Positions 50,451-57,996 of a stretch of DNA of 62,467 nucleotides are shown one piece after another. The stretch's first letter is position 1; each line of letters starts with the position of its first letter. The position numbers and the translations under genes were made by a program. The stretch is from Myxococcales bacterium (GTDB lineage Bacteria > Myxococcota_A > Polyangia > Fen-1088), in the NCBI GenBank assembly GCA_003142855.1, contig PLNW01000140.1, forward strand, positions 1-62,467, in the 5' to 3' direction. The notes below the pieces were generated by a model. It made no database searches and had not been told where the DNA came from. It was given only the letters and a program-made list of their open reading frames with translations.

Positions 50451-51815
50451 CTATGCGAACCAGCGTTCGCGCTCTACTTTGTCGAACACCTCGCGCAGAA
50501 CCGCCAGGCCATTTTTCGCCGTGGCCTCGTCCATGGTCAGCGCCGGCTGGATGCGGAAGTTGGCGGCGTAGGACATGGTGAGAAGGCCGCGCCGCACGCA
50601 CTCGTGGAAAATCCGCTCGGTCACCGGCCGCGGCAGAGGTTCCTTGCTGGCCTTGTCCTTGACCAGCTCCACGCGCATGAACAGGCCTGAGCCCTGCACG
50701 CAGCCCACAAAGGGATAGCACTCCACGAATGTCTCCAGCTCGCGCAGCATGACGGCGCCAACCTGGGCTGAGTTCTCCACCAGGCGCTCGTCCGCGATGA
50801 TCTTCAGCGCGCTGGCCCCGGCCATGGCGCCCAGCGGATTTCCGCCGTAGCTCGACGACGAGCCCGAAGGATGGCTCCAGGGCCTGGCCGCGGAGATCTC
50901 GTCGGTGGTCACGATGCCTGACAACGGGAATCCGCCGCCAAAGGCCTTGCCCACGGTCATGATGTCTGGCACGACTCCGCTGTGGTCCACGCCGAAGTTG
51001 CGACCGGTGCGGCCCAATCCGGTGATCATCTCGTCGGCGATGAGCAGCGCGCCCAGGTCGTGGGCCAAGTCGCGTACGGCCGGCAGGAACTCTTTGGGCG
51101 GAATGACATTGCCCGAGGTGCCCTGCATGGGCTCGACAATCACAGCCGCGATCGAGCCCGCACTGCTCATGTGGATCTGCTTACGCGCGAACTCCACGCA
51201 AGCCATCGAGCAAGCCGGATAGGGCAGCTTGAGCGGACAGCGGTAGCAGTCCGCATAGGGAACGCAGTGCGAACCCGGCAGCATGGGCCCCAGCTTCTCC
51301 TTGAAACGCGAACCCATGAGCGAGAGCGCGCCCATGGTCTTGCCGTGAAAGCCGCCCCAGAAGCTGACGAATTCGTGCTTGCCCGTGTGACACTTGGCCA
51401 GACGCAGAGCGCTCTCCACCGCCTCGGCACCGCTGGAATAGAGCTGCAGTCTGTGCAGCTTGGGCGAAGGCGAGAATGTGGCCAGGCGCTCGCACAGCTC
51501 GACGCGCGCCTCGCTGGTGAGTGCGCCCACTGACACGCGCGCCACCTGGTCCTGCAACGCCTTGACGTAGCTGGGGTGCGAGTGCCCCAGGGCGTTGACC
51601 GCGATACCGCCAATGAGGTCGAGGTAGGTGTTGCCGTCGACGTCAGTGATGGCGCTGCCGCGCGCCTCGGCCACCGCGATCCCGGCCATGAGCGCATAGC
51701 CCTGCAGGCCAGGCGCGATGTGCGCATCCTCGCGCTTGCGCAGCGCCTGGCTGCGCGGGCCAGGAACAGCAGTGACGATGTTGGGCTTCTGATTCTTGGG
51801 TTGCGACGGGTTCAT
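50451..51815 (-). CDS. Class III PLP-dependent aminotransferase
   Basis: A 454-aa enzyme of the ornithine/acetylornithine/GABA transaminase class. The start at ATG 51815 overlaps the upstream CDP-alcohol phosphatidyltransferase stop (ATGA). LYSSGAEAVESAL and SFWGGFHGKTMGALSLMG are the cofactor phosphate region; VGKAFGGGFPLSG holds the PLP lysine; LIADEMITGLGRTG supplies the Asp that pairs with the pyridine nitrogen. A Cys-rich segment YADCYRCPLKLPYPACSMAC at about residues 195-215 is unusual. The substrate amine is not known. The tight pairing suggests a link to phospholipid head-group chemistry. Confidence 0.85.
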   Translation of the reverse strand: MNPSQPKNQKPNIVTAVPGPRSQALRKREDAHIAPGLQGYALMAGIAVAEARGSAITDVDGNTYLDLIGGIAVNALGHSHPSYVKALQDQVARVSVGALTSEARVELCERLATFSPSPKLHRLQLYSSGAEAVESALRLAKCHTGKHEFVSFWGGFHGKTMGALSLMGSRFKEKLGPMLPGSHCVPYADCYRCPLKLPYPACSMACVEFARKQIHMSSAGSIAAVIVEPMQGTSGNVIPPKEFLPAVRDLAHDLGALLIADEMITGLGRTGRNFGVDHSGVVPDIMTVGKAFGGGFPLSGIVTTDEISAARPWSHPSGSSSSYGGNPLGAMAGASALKIIADERLVENSAQVGAVMLRELETFVECYPFVGCVQGSGLFMRVELVKDKASKEPLPRPVTERIFHECVRRGLLTMSYAANFRIQPALTMDEATAKNGLAVLREVFDKVERERWFA

Positions 51816-52585
51816 GCGGAGCGGGCCCGCAGGGAAGCGGCGATGCGAAAGAATCGCCGGACTGCGGACACGTTGGTCACTGTTGCTACCACCAAAACGG
51901 CAACCTCGATGGGGATTTCTCGACTTAGATGCAGGATGGAATTTCCTGTCACAGAAGGCCACGCCAGGCCCGCCACGGGAACAAAGGCACATCCATGGAT
52001 CAGGTACACGGCACGCTCGGCCCGACGCATCGCCCCCCTGGGCGGCGGAACGCCCAAGGATTCGGCCTTGGCCGTGGCGTAGCTGACCATGAACGACCCC
52101 TGAATCGCGGCCAAGACAAGGATCAGCATGACTGGCGTGTCGCGGAAGTAGAAGACCAGGCCGGCCAAGAGGAAGAACTCCACGTAGCGATCCGCCGCGG
52201 CGTCGAACAGCTCGCCCACGTCAGAGGTCAATTTCAGATGGCGCGCCAAGATGCCGTCGAGCATGTCGGAAAACGCCGATAGGGTAGCCAGCATGGCGCC
52301 CACGCCGAAGTGCCCGTACCCCAGGGCCACTGCCGAGAGCAGCGCCGGAAGCAGCGAAAACGTGGTGATCATGTTGGGCGTCACGCGCAGGGCGAGCAGC
52401 ACCTTCTCCGCCGGACGGAAGAGCAAGTAGGTGGACTCCATCAACCCGCGGCCCAGCATCACGCCGCCATGACCTTCCAACCGGGCGCTGCGCGCTCGTC
52501 GGCCGACCAGGTAGAAAATCAAGGTGACGATCGCGACGCTCGAAACGAACGCAATCAGCAGCCAGGAGCAAACGAGATCAAGCAT
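51812..52585 (-). CDS. CDP-alcohol phosphatidyltransferase
   Basis: A 257-aa membrane protein from ATG 52585 with five to six transmembrane helices. The catalytic signature D-x2-D-G-x2-A-R-x8-G-x3-D-x3-D is complete in SDMLDGILARHLKLTSDVG...DAAAD. It would transfer a phosphatidyl group from CDP-diacylglycerol to an alcohol such as glycerol-phosphate or inositol; head group unknown. The gene overlaps the aminotransferase downstream of it. Confidence 0.88.
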   Translation of the reverse strand: MLDLVCSWLLIAFVSSVAIVTLIFYLVGRRARSARLEGHGGVMLGRGLMESTYLLFRPAEKVLLALRVTPNMITTFSLLPALLSAVALGYGHFGVGAMLATLSAFSDMLDGILARHLKLTSDVGELFDAAADRYVEFFLLAGLVFYFRDTPVMLILVLAAIQGSFMVSYATAKAESLGVPPPRGAMRRAERAVYLIHGCAFVPVAGLAWPSVTGNSILHLSREIPIEVAVLVVATVTNVSAVRRFFRIAASLRARSA

Positions 52586-52905
52586 GGGCGGATAGTGAAG
52601 GAAACGACCGGGCGGTTCAAGGCTGAACCCCCCTATGGCCAACGCTCATGGCGCGTTGGGTGTAGGATCACGATTCAAGTCAGCAGCCCAGGCTCCGGCT
52701 CTGGTTGCAGCGTGGCTGCGCGAGGCTTGTCCGGCGCATGGCCCGCCACCATCGCCATCCTGGTCGGCGCCTTCCTGCTTCGCTGGCGAAGGCGCGATGC
52801 TCCGATGCGATGAACTGGGGCATGCCCCGGTCCCCCGCTCCGAATCCCATCTGTGGTTCTATCCGCTTGACGAGAAGCGGGAACGCTTGCTCTATTCGGT
52901 GCGCT
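52586..52905. other. Intergenic region between lipid-synthesis and sigma-factor genes
   Basis: These 320 bases hold the promoters of two divergent genes. The frames seen here (52635-52916, 52675-53418) are continuations or antisense of the sigma-factor gene and lack protein character. I see no repeat copy and no RNA gene. Confidence 0.4.
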
Positions 52906-53613
52906 ATGGGGCATGACCGCGACCGGCTTGTCGAGGAGAACCTCGATCTGGTGCGGTCGATTGCCGGCAAGCTCAAGCGAAGTCTGGGCCGCACCTTGGA
53001 CCTCGACGAGCTGGTGGCCTACGGAGCCAAGGGTCTGGTGGAGGCGGCCAGTCGCTTCGATTCCCGGCAGGGCGCGGCCTTTTCCACCTTCGCCTATTAC
53101 CGCATCCGCGGCGCCATGCTGGACGGCATGCGCACCATGGGATGGTATTCGCGGGGGGACTACGCCCGCTATCGCGCCGAGGAGCGCGCCAATGAGTATC
53201 TGCGAAATCGGGCTGAGCAGGAGAGCGCCGCGGGTGCGGGCCAGGCCCGCGATGCGGCCGAGAGTCTGGCGGAGATTGCGGAAGTCTTGAGCGGCGTGGC
53301 CACTGTCCACATCACCTCGTTGGAGGCAGCGGCCAGCGTGACCGATGAACGCCTGCCACCGCCTGACCAGCAACTGGAACGTCTGCATCTCCAGGCACGG
53401 GCGCGCAAGGCTATGCACAGGCTGCCGGAAAAGGAACGACGTCTATTGCAGCTGCACTACTTCGAGGACAGGAACCTGGAAGCTGCCGGCGCCGAGCTAG
53501 GCCTGTCCAAGTCCTGGGTCTCTCGCCTGCACGCCCGCGCCGTCGATCGCCTGCGCCAGGTTCTGGAAGAAGAAGAGTGCGGCGAAGGCAAGCCTGACGG
53601 CCAGCGGACGTGA
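52906..53613 (+). CDS. Sigma-70 family RNA polymerase sigma factor (FliA/SigB-like)
   Basis: A 235-aa sigma factor starting at ATG 52906. Region 2 runs through ENLDLVRSIAGKLKR, LDLDELVAYGAKGLVEAASRFD, FSTFAYYRIRGAMLDGMR; a shortened region 3 follows. Region 4 is LPEKERRLLQLHYFEDRNLEAAGAELGLSKSWVSRLHARAV, with the helix-turn-helix. Its length and GM.. pattern place it in group 3 (FliA/WhiG/SigB). No anti-sigma factor is adjacent. The orphan sctJ follows after a repeat, which is consistent with regulation of a surface apparatus but not proven. Confidence 0.9.
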   Translation: MGHDRDRLVEENLDLVRSIAGKLKRSLGRTLDLDELVAYGAKGLVEAASRFDSRQGAAFSTFAYYRIRGAMLDGMRTMGWYSRGDYARYRAEERANEYLRNRAEQESAAGAGQARDAAESLAEIAEVLSGVATVHITSLEAAASVTDERLPPPDQQLERLHLQARARKAMHRLPEKERRLLQLHYFEDRNLEAAGAELGLSKSWVSRLHARAVDRLRQVLEEEECGEGKPDGQRT

Positions 53614-53639
53614 GGTACTTCATCTCGTCAGCCAGCCGC

Positions 53640-53915
53640 CGCCGAGAACGCAGGGCAGCCTCACGGCCCAACCCAACTGGGGCAGAGTGACTCATTTCGG
53701 GTGCCCCCCGCCGCCGAGAATGCAGAGGTGAGAGGGGAGGCCGCAGAGTTGGAGAAACCGTGGTGATGTTCCGGCGTTCCGAAAGTGATCTTCGAGAATT
53801 TCGAAGAAACCGGACGTTTGCAGCGCGGAAGCCGGAACGGACTAGACAAACCCACGACTTCGGGCGCGGCCCTCTGTGCCCTCCCCTCTCCCCTCAGTGT
53901 TCTCAGCCGCAGATC
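53640..53915. repeat. Dispersed repeat family 2, copy C
   Basis: Arms GAGAATGCAGAGGTGAGAGG (near 53717) and CTCTGTGCCCTCCCCTCTCC (near 53870, ending CTCAGCCGC) flank an interior with a TTCGAGAATTTCGAA palindrome near 53788. It fills the gap between the sigma factor and sctJ. An ORF opening at 53760 runs through it into sctJ in frame, but the N-terminal residues are repeat-derived and are not taken as coding. Confidence 0.75.
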
Positions 53916-53957
53916 GTGATCGCGATGAACTCGCACTGCCGCGTGAAGTTTCTGGTA

Positions 53958-54716
53958 ATGTCAGCTCCCATGCGCGCTTTGTGGACTGTCGCGGTGGCAC
54001 TGGCGATCGGATGTTCGACGCCTATCCAGCATGGCCTTGACGAAACTGCGGCCAATGAGGTGTTGACCGCCCTGGAGCGCGGCGGAATCGAGGCCTGCAA
54101 GGCTCGCGACGAATCCAACAACGAGGCCTTCGTCATCAGCGTGCCCAAGGTCCATGCGGTCCGCGCGCTGCAGATCCTGCAGTCGCTGGGCCTGCCGCGC
54201 GGCCGGCGCGCCGGATTCGGCGAGGTCTACAAACAGGCCAGCCTGGTGCCCACGCCCACCGAGGAGCGCGCCCGCTACCTGGAGGCGCTGGCAGGAGAGA
54301 TCGAGCGCACCCTGGAGACAGCCGACGGCGTGGTCACGGCTCGCGTGCACCTGGTACTTCCCGAACCTGATCCGCTGGCGGTGGACGGCAAACCGCGCGT
54401 GGCCGCGCAGGCGGCTGTGTTGCTCAAGGTGCGGCCCACGCCGGCTCCCCTGCGCGAAGCCGATGTGCAGAAGCTGGTGGCGGGCAGCGTGGCTGGCCTC
54501 TTGCCAGAAGCGGTGGCCGTGGTGGTCACGCCCGCGACCGAAGTGCCGTCGCAGCGCACACCGGCTTTGGCAAGTGTCGGGCCCCTCAAGATGGATCCGG
54601 CCAGCCGCACGCTTCTCGTGGGCATACTCTTGGCCGGCCTGGCGATCATTGCGACATTGGCCGTCCTGCTATTTCTCACTGCTCGCCGCCTTGGTTTAGA
54701 GCGGAAGAAAGACTAA
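53958..54716 (+). CDS. sctJ: Type III secretion inner-ring lipoprotein SctJ/YscJ (orphan)
   Basis: A 252-aa protein with lipobox AIGC after ALWTVAVAL (Cys near residue 19). The body has the two ring-building motifs: NEVLTALERGGIEA near the N-terminus, then EERARYLEALAGEIERTLETADGVVTARVHLVLPEPDP, which is the SctJ signature. A C-terminal transmembrane helix (TLLVGILLAGLAIIATLAVLLFL) completes the layout; its 252-aa length fits SctJ and not FliF. No other type III or flagellar gene is in the window. The gene is flanked on both sides by repeat-family-2 copies C and D. The start could also be at ATG 53970. Confidence 0.85.
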   Translation: MSAPMRALWTVAVALAIGCSTPIQHGLDETAANEVLTALERGGIEACKARDESNNEAFVISVPKVHAVRALQILQSLGLPRGRRAGFGEVYKQASLVPTPTEERARYLEALAGEIERTLETADGVVTARVHLVLPEPDPLAVDGKPRVAAQAAVLLKVRPTPAPLREADVQKLVAGSVAGLLPEAVAVVVTPATEVPSQRTPALASVGPLKMDPASRTLLVGILLAGLAIIATLAVLLFLTARRLGLERKKD

Positions 54717-54721
54717 GAAGC

Positions 54722-55165
54722 AGCCCGCGGCTGAGAACACAGAGGGGAGAGGAGAGCGCACAGAGAAGGCCTGCGACGCACGGGGTTTCCTTGTTCGAAA
54801 CAGTCTTTGGCCCTTGCAGTCCGCAGCACGTGTCGGAGCGAGGATGGTACAGCCGGGCGATCCGGATCCCTGTACTACCAACGTCGCGTACCTTCGCAAG
54901 CCGCGAAGATTCGTTGGGAACGCCCGAACATCATTCCGTTTTCCCCGACTCTGCGCCCTCCCCTCTCCCCTCTGTACTACTAGGGTGCCGTTTCTTCGCG
55001 GGCCGCGAAGATCTTTTTCGCAACGCCCGAACATCATTCCGGTTTCTCCGACTCTCTGTGAACTCCCCTCTCACCTCTGTGTGCTCAGCGGCCGGCGGCT
55101 GACAAGACGAATCACCTCACCCGTTTGGTTGCGGCCGTGAGGCCGCCCTGTGTTCTCAGCCGTGG
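54722..55165. repeat. Dispersed repeat family 2, copy D (tandemly expanded)
   Basis: Starts with CTGAGAACACAGAGGGGAGA at 54730 and ends with CTGTGTTCTCAGCCGTG near 55165. Inside, a block of about 110 bases (CTTCGCNNGCCGCGAAG hairpin, AACGCCCGAACATCATTCCG, then CCCTCTCCCCTCTGTACTACTAG) occurs twice in tandem at about 54890-55080. The right end GGTTGCGGCCGTGAGG is shared with copy A. It separates sctJ from the convergent pspA. Confidence 0.8.
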
Positions 55166-55201
55166 CTCCCTCGTGAGACTGAGCCGGACGTTGCGCTGAG
55201 A

Positions 55202-55849
55202 TCAGCCTCCGAGCTTCTTCTTCAGATCGGCTAGTTCATCGTCCAAACTCATCTCGCGCAGCTTGCGCTCGGCTGCGACCGAGGCTGCGCTCTGGCCACT
55301 CAGCTCGTCATTGAGGCCCACCTCGGCCTCGAGATTTTCGATCTTTCCTGACATTCGATCGAAATTCTCGAAGGCTGAGGTCTTGCTTGAAATCGGGCTC
55401 TCGCCTCGCTTGGAAGCACGCGCCTTCTCGCGCAGGGTTCCCTGGCGCAGCTTCACGTCCTGCACCCGCGCCTGCAACGCCTTCAGTCCCGCGCCCAGTT
55501 GCACCGAGTATGCCCGCTGATCGGACAGCGCCTTTTCCGCTTCGATGCGATCAGCTTCCTTTTCGGCCTTGCGGCGCAGCGCCTCCTTGGCCAGGGCGTC
55601 GTCGCCCGCCTGCACCGCCCGCATCGCGTGCCCTTCCCAGGACTTGACCTCCTCGGCCAGATCGTCCACGCGCTTGCCCATGCGTTTCTCCTCGGCCAGG
55701 CACTGCGCGACTTCGCTGCGCGCCTCGCGCACCGAATCCTCCATGTCCCGAACAAGTTGATCGATCTCCTTGGCCGGGTCCTGCATGGAGTCGATGAGGT
55801 CGTTGACGTTGGATTTCACCAGGGTGGAGAGTCGTCCGAGGATTGCCAT
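55202..55849 (-). CDS. pspA: PspA/IM30-family membrane-stress protein
   Basis: A 215-aa helical protein. The N-terminus opens MAILGRLSTLVKSNVNDLIDSMQDPAKEIDQLVRDMEDSV, matching PspA, with the long coiled coil (residues 25-145) typical of IM30/Vipp1-type ESCRT-like proteins. The protein lacks the extra C-terminal extension of Vipp1. PspA forms rods or rings on the inner membrane to maintain the proton barrier and can inhibit the PspF activator. No psp operon is nearby. Confidence 0.9.
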   Translation of the reverse strand: MAILGRLSTLVKSNVNDLIDSMQDPAKEIDQLVRDMEDSVREARSEVAQCLAEEKRMGKRVDDLAEEVKSWEGHAMRAVQAGDDALAKEALRRKAEKEADRIEAEKALSDQRAYSVQLGAGLKALQARVQDVKLRQGTLREKARASKRGESPISSKTSAFENFDRMSGKIENLEAEVGLNDELSGQSAASVAAERKLREMSLDDELADLKKKLGG

Positions 55850-55918
55850 GGCCGGAAGTCTACTGGCATGGTGCGGGCGTGTCGATTCGGCCGGGACTTT
55901 CTGCTACCGTTGTCGCCG

Positions 55919-56926
55919 ATGCGTCTTCGCGACATCGCGGGCCAGGATCGGGCGACCGCGCTGCTCTTGCGCGCGGTTGCGTCGGGGCGTCTGGCCCACG
56001 CCATCTTGTTCGACGGGCCTGACGGCGTGGGCAAGCGAAGCGCGGCCCTGGGACTGGCCCTGGCCCTGTGCTGCCCGCAGGAACCCCAGCAGGGCTGCGG
56101 CACCTGCGATGTCTGCCGGCGCATCCTGGCTGGCCAGCATCCTGACGTGCGCGTGCTGGTGCCTGAGACCACCCAATTCTTGATCGAGCAGGCCAAGGAC
56201 ATCGTGGCGCTGGCCTCGACCCGGCCGCACGAGGCACCCGCCCGCGTACTGATCATCGACCAGGCCGATTGTCTCAATCCCAGCGCAGCCAACTGCCTGC
56301 TCAAGACCTTGGAAGAACCACTGGCCGGCAACTTCATCGTGCTGGTCACGGCTGCGCCGGCTCGCCTGCTGCCCACCATTCGTTCGCGCTGCCAGCGCGT
56401 GCGCTTCGTCGGCCTCACCCCTGCCACTTTGATCGATTTGGCCGCCCGCCACGAAATCGATCGCGCACGCGCCGAAACCGCCGCGGCCACGGCGGGCGGG
56501 TCAGCGGCGCGCCTGTTCGAGTTGTGCGCGTCGGAGGAGGAGTCGAATCTGTGGGCTGTGGCCAGCCGTTTCCGCCAGGCGGCTGCCGCCAGCGAGATGG
56601 GACCGATCTTCGATGCCGCTGCGGCCTTTTCCGACAAGGAAGAGCGGAATGACCTGCCCGAGACGCTGGTGCTGCTGGCTGGTTTCTACCGGGATGCCTT
56701 GGCCCTGGCGGCCGGGGCACAGGATCTGGTTGTCTTGGGCAATCACAGCGCCGAGATGGCCGGGCCTGCGGCCTCGTACCAGCGCGGACACAGTTTCATG
56801 CCGTTGCGCCGGGCCGTGACTGCGGTGCTGGATGCTCGCTCGGCCCTGGCTGCCAACGTGAATGCGGTCACCGCGCTGGAGAAAATGATGATGGACATTC
56901 GCTCCTCGACCGTGGAGGCGTCATGA
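55919..56926 (+). CDS. holB: DNA polymerase III delta-prime subunit
   Basis: A 335-aa clamp-loader subunit starting at ATG 55919. The residual P-loop GPDGVGKRS is near residue 34, the zinc-binding Cys pattern CGTCDVCRRI near 62, then IDQADCLNPSAANCLLKTLEEP and TIRSRCQRVRF (sensor and arginine finger region). This layout is that of HolB, which pairs with delta in the clamp loader. The stop overlaps the start of ricT (ATGA); holB-ricT adjacency is conserved in many bacteria, including Bacillus (holB-yaaT). Confidence 0.93.
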   Translation: MRLRDIAGQDRATALLLRAVASGRLAHAILFDGPDGVGKRSAALGLALALCCPQEPQQGCGTCDVCRRILAGQHPDVRVLVPETTQFLIEQAKDIVALASTRPHEAPARVLIIDQADCLNPSAANCLLKTLEEPLAGNFIVLVTAAPARLLPTIRSRCQRVRFVGLTPATLIDLAARHEIDRARAETAAATAGGSAARLFELCASEEESNLWAVASRFRQAAAASEMGPIFDAAAAFSDKEERNDLPETLVLLAGFYRDALALAAGAQDLVVLGNHSAEMAGPAASYQRGHSFMPLRRAVTAVLDARSALAANVNAVTALEKMMMDIRSSTVEAS

Positions 56927-57924
56927 ACGATCTACCAGCCCCGTCCTCGCCGCGACCTGCCCTGCGCGATCTGCCGGCCCCGCGGCCGGAAGAGCGCAAA
57001 GTCGTGGGCGTGAAGTACACGCCCACCAGCCCGACCATCGACTGCGACTCGGGCACCATGGTGTTTCGGCGTGGCGAAGCGGTGGTGGTGGACGACCAAT
57101 CGGGTGGAACCGTGGCCACGGTCAGCGTGCCGACCACCACGCGCAGGGGCGCCGGAACTTTGGGCCGCATCTTGCGCAGGGCCGAGCCCCGCGACCTGGC
57201 GCGCGCCGAAGAGGAACAGCGGCGCGAGGCCGATGCCCTGGCTTTTGCCCGCGACCGAGCCCGCGCGTTGCACCTGCCCATCAAGGTGTTTCGGGTTGAC
57301 GTCGGCCACGGCGGCGACCGTGCCTTGGTCTGCTTCTCGTCGGAAAAACGCATCGACTTTCGCGATCTGGTGCGCGACCTGTCGGCCCGCCTGCACGCCC
57401 GCATTGAAATGCGGCAGACCGGTGTGCGCGACGAAGCCAAGCTAGTGGGCGGCATCGGGTCGTGCGGCCGCGAGCTGTGCTGCTCGACTTTCCTGCCGCA
57501 CTTCGTGCCGGTGTCGATCAAGATGGCCAAGAATCAGCGCCTGGTGCTCAACCCCACCAAAGTGGCGGGCCAGTGCGGGCGCCTCAAATGTTGCCTGATG
57601 TACGAGGACGCGCAGTACGTGGAAGCAGGCAAGGGCCTGCCCAGGGTGGGAAAGCAGGTGCACACGCCCGACGGCGTGGGGCGGGTGGACGACCTCGATG
57701 TGCTGGCCCGCAAGGTGCGGGTTTCGTTCCCGGACCGGCCGTCCGCGACTTTCAATGCGGACGAGATCCATGCGCTCGATGCCAACGCCACACCCACGCC
57801 GGCGCCAGTGTCCGTGCGGGAGGACCTTGCGGATACGGCCAAGGGTGAGGATTCGTCTACTCCTCCGCCCGCTGCTGAGAACGCAGAGGGGAGCGGCGAG
57901 AACCCAGAGCCAGAACCACAGTAG
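56923..57924 (+). CDS. ricT: PSP1-domain protein RicT (regulatory Fe-S complex subunit), C-terminus made from a repeat copy
   Basis: A 333-aa protein. The PSP1 core is complete: VVGVKYTPTSPTIDCDS, GHGGDRALVCFSS, then LVGGIGSCGRELCCSTFLPHF and GQCGRLKCCLMY, with Cys pairs that could bind Fe-S clusters. In Bacillus, RicT (YaaT) acts with RicA and RicF on RNA processing and development. The last 20 codons (PPPAAENAEGSGENPEPEPQ) are in-frame reading of a family-2 repeat arm (57866-57921), which supplies the stop codon. The core is unaffected. Confidence 0.88.
   Translation: MNDLPAPSSPRPALRDLPAPRPEERKVVGVKYTPTSPTIDCDSGTMVFRRGEAVVVDDQSGGTVATVSVPTTTRRGAGTLGRILRRAEPRDLARAEEEQRREADALAFARDRARALHLPIKVFRVDVGHGGDRALVCFSSEKRIDFRDLVRDLSARLHARIEMRQTGVRDEAKLVGGIGSCGRELCCSTFLPHFVPVSIKMAKNQRLVLNPTKVAGQCGRLKCCLMYEDAQYVEAGKGLPRVGKQVHTPDGVGRVDDLDVLARKVRVSFPDRPSATFNADEIHALDANATPTPAPVSVREDLADTAKGEDSSTPPPAAENAEGSGENPEPEPQ
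57866..57921. repeat. Dispersed repeat family 2, copy E (half arm, inside ricT)
   Basis: The sequence GCTGAGAACGCAGAGGGGAG with CAGAGCCAGAACC after it is one arm of the same family. Here it is read in frame as the C-terminus of the ricT product. The matching opposite arm is absent nearby. Confidence 0.75.
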
Positions 57925-57996
57925 TCGACGCGCGGGCACCTTTTCGAGCGGCCCTTCATGGGCCATCACCATTCACTTGTGAACGGAGGTCGAATC

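Noticed and set aside
53760..53957. Longer SctJ start at 53760
   Set aside because: The added N-terminus is made of repeat sequence and would hide the lipoprotein signal.
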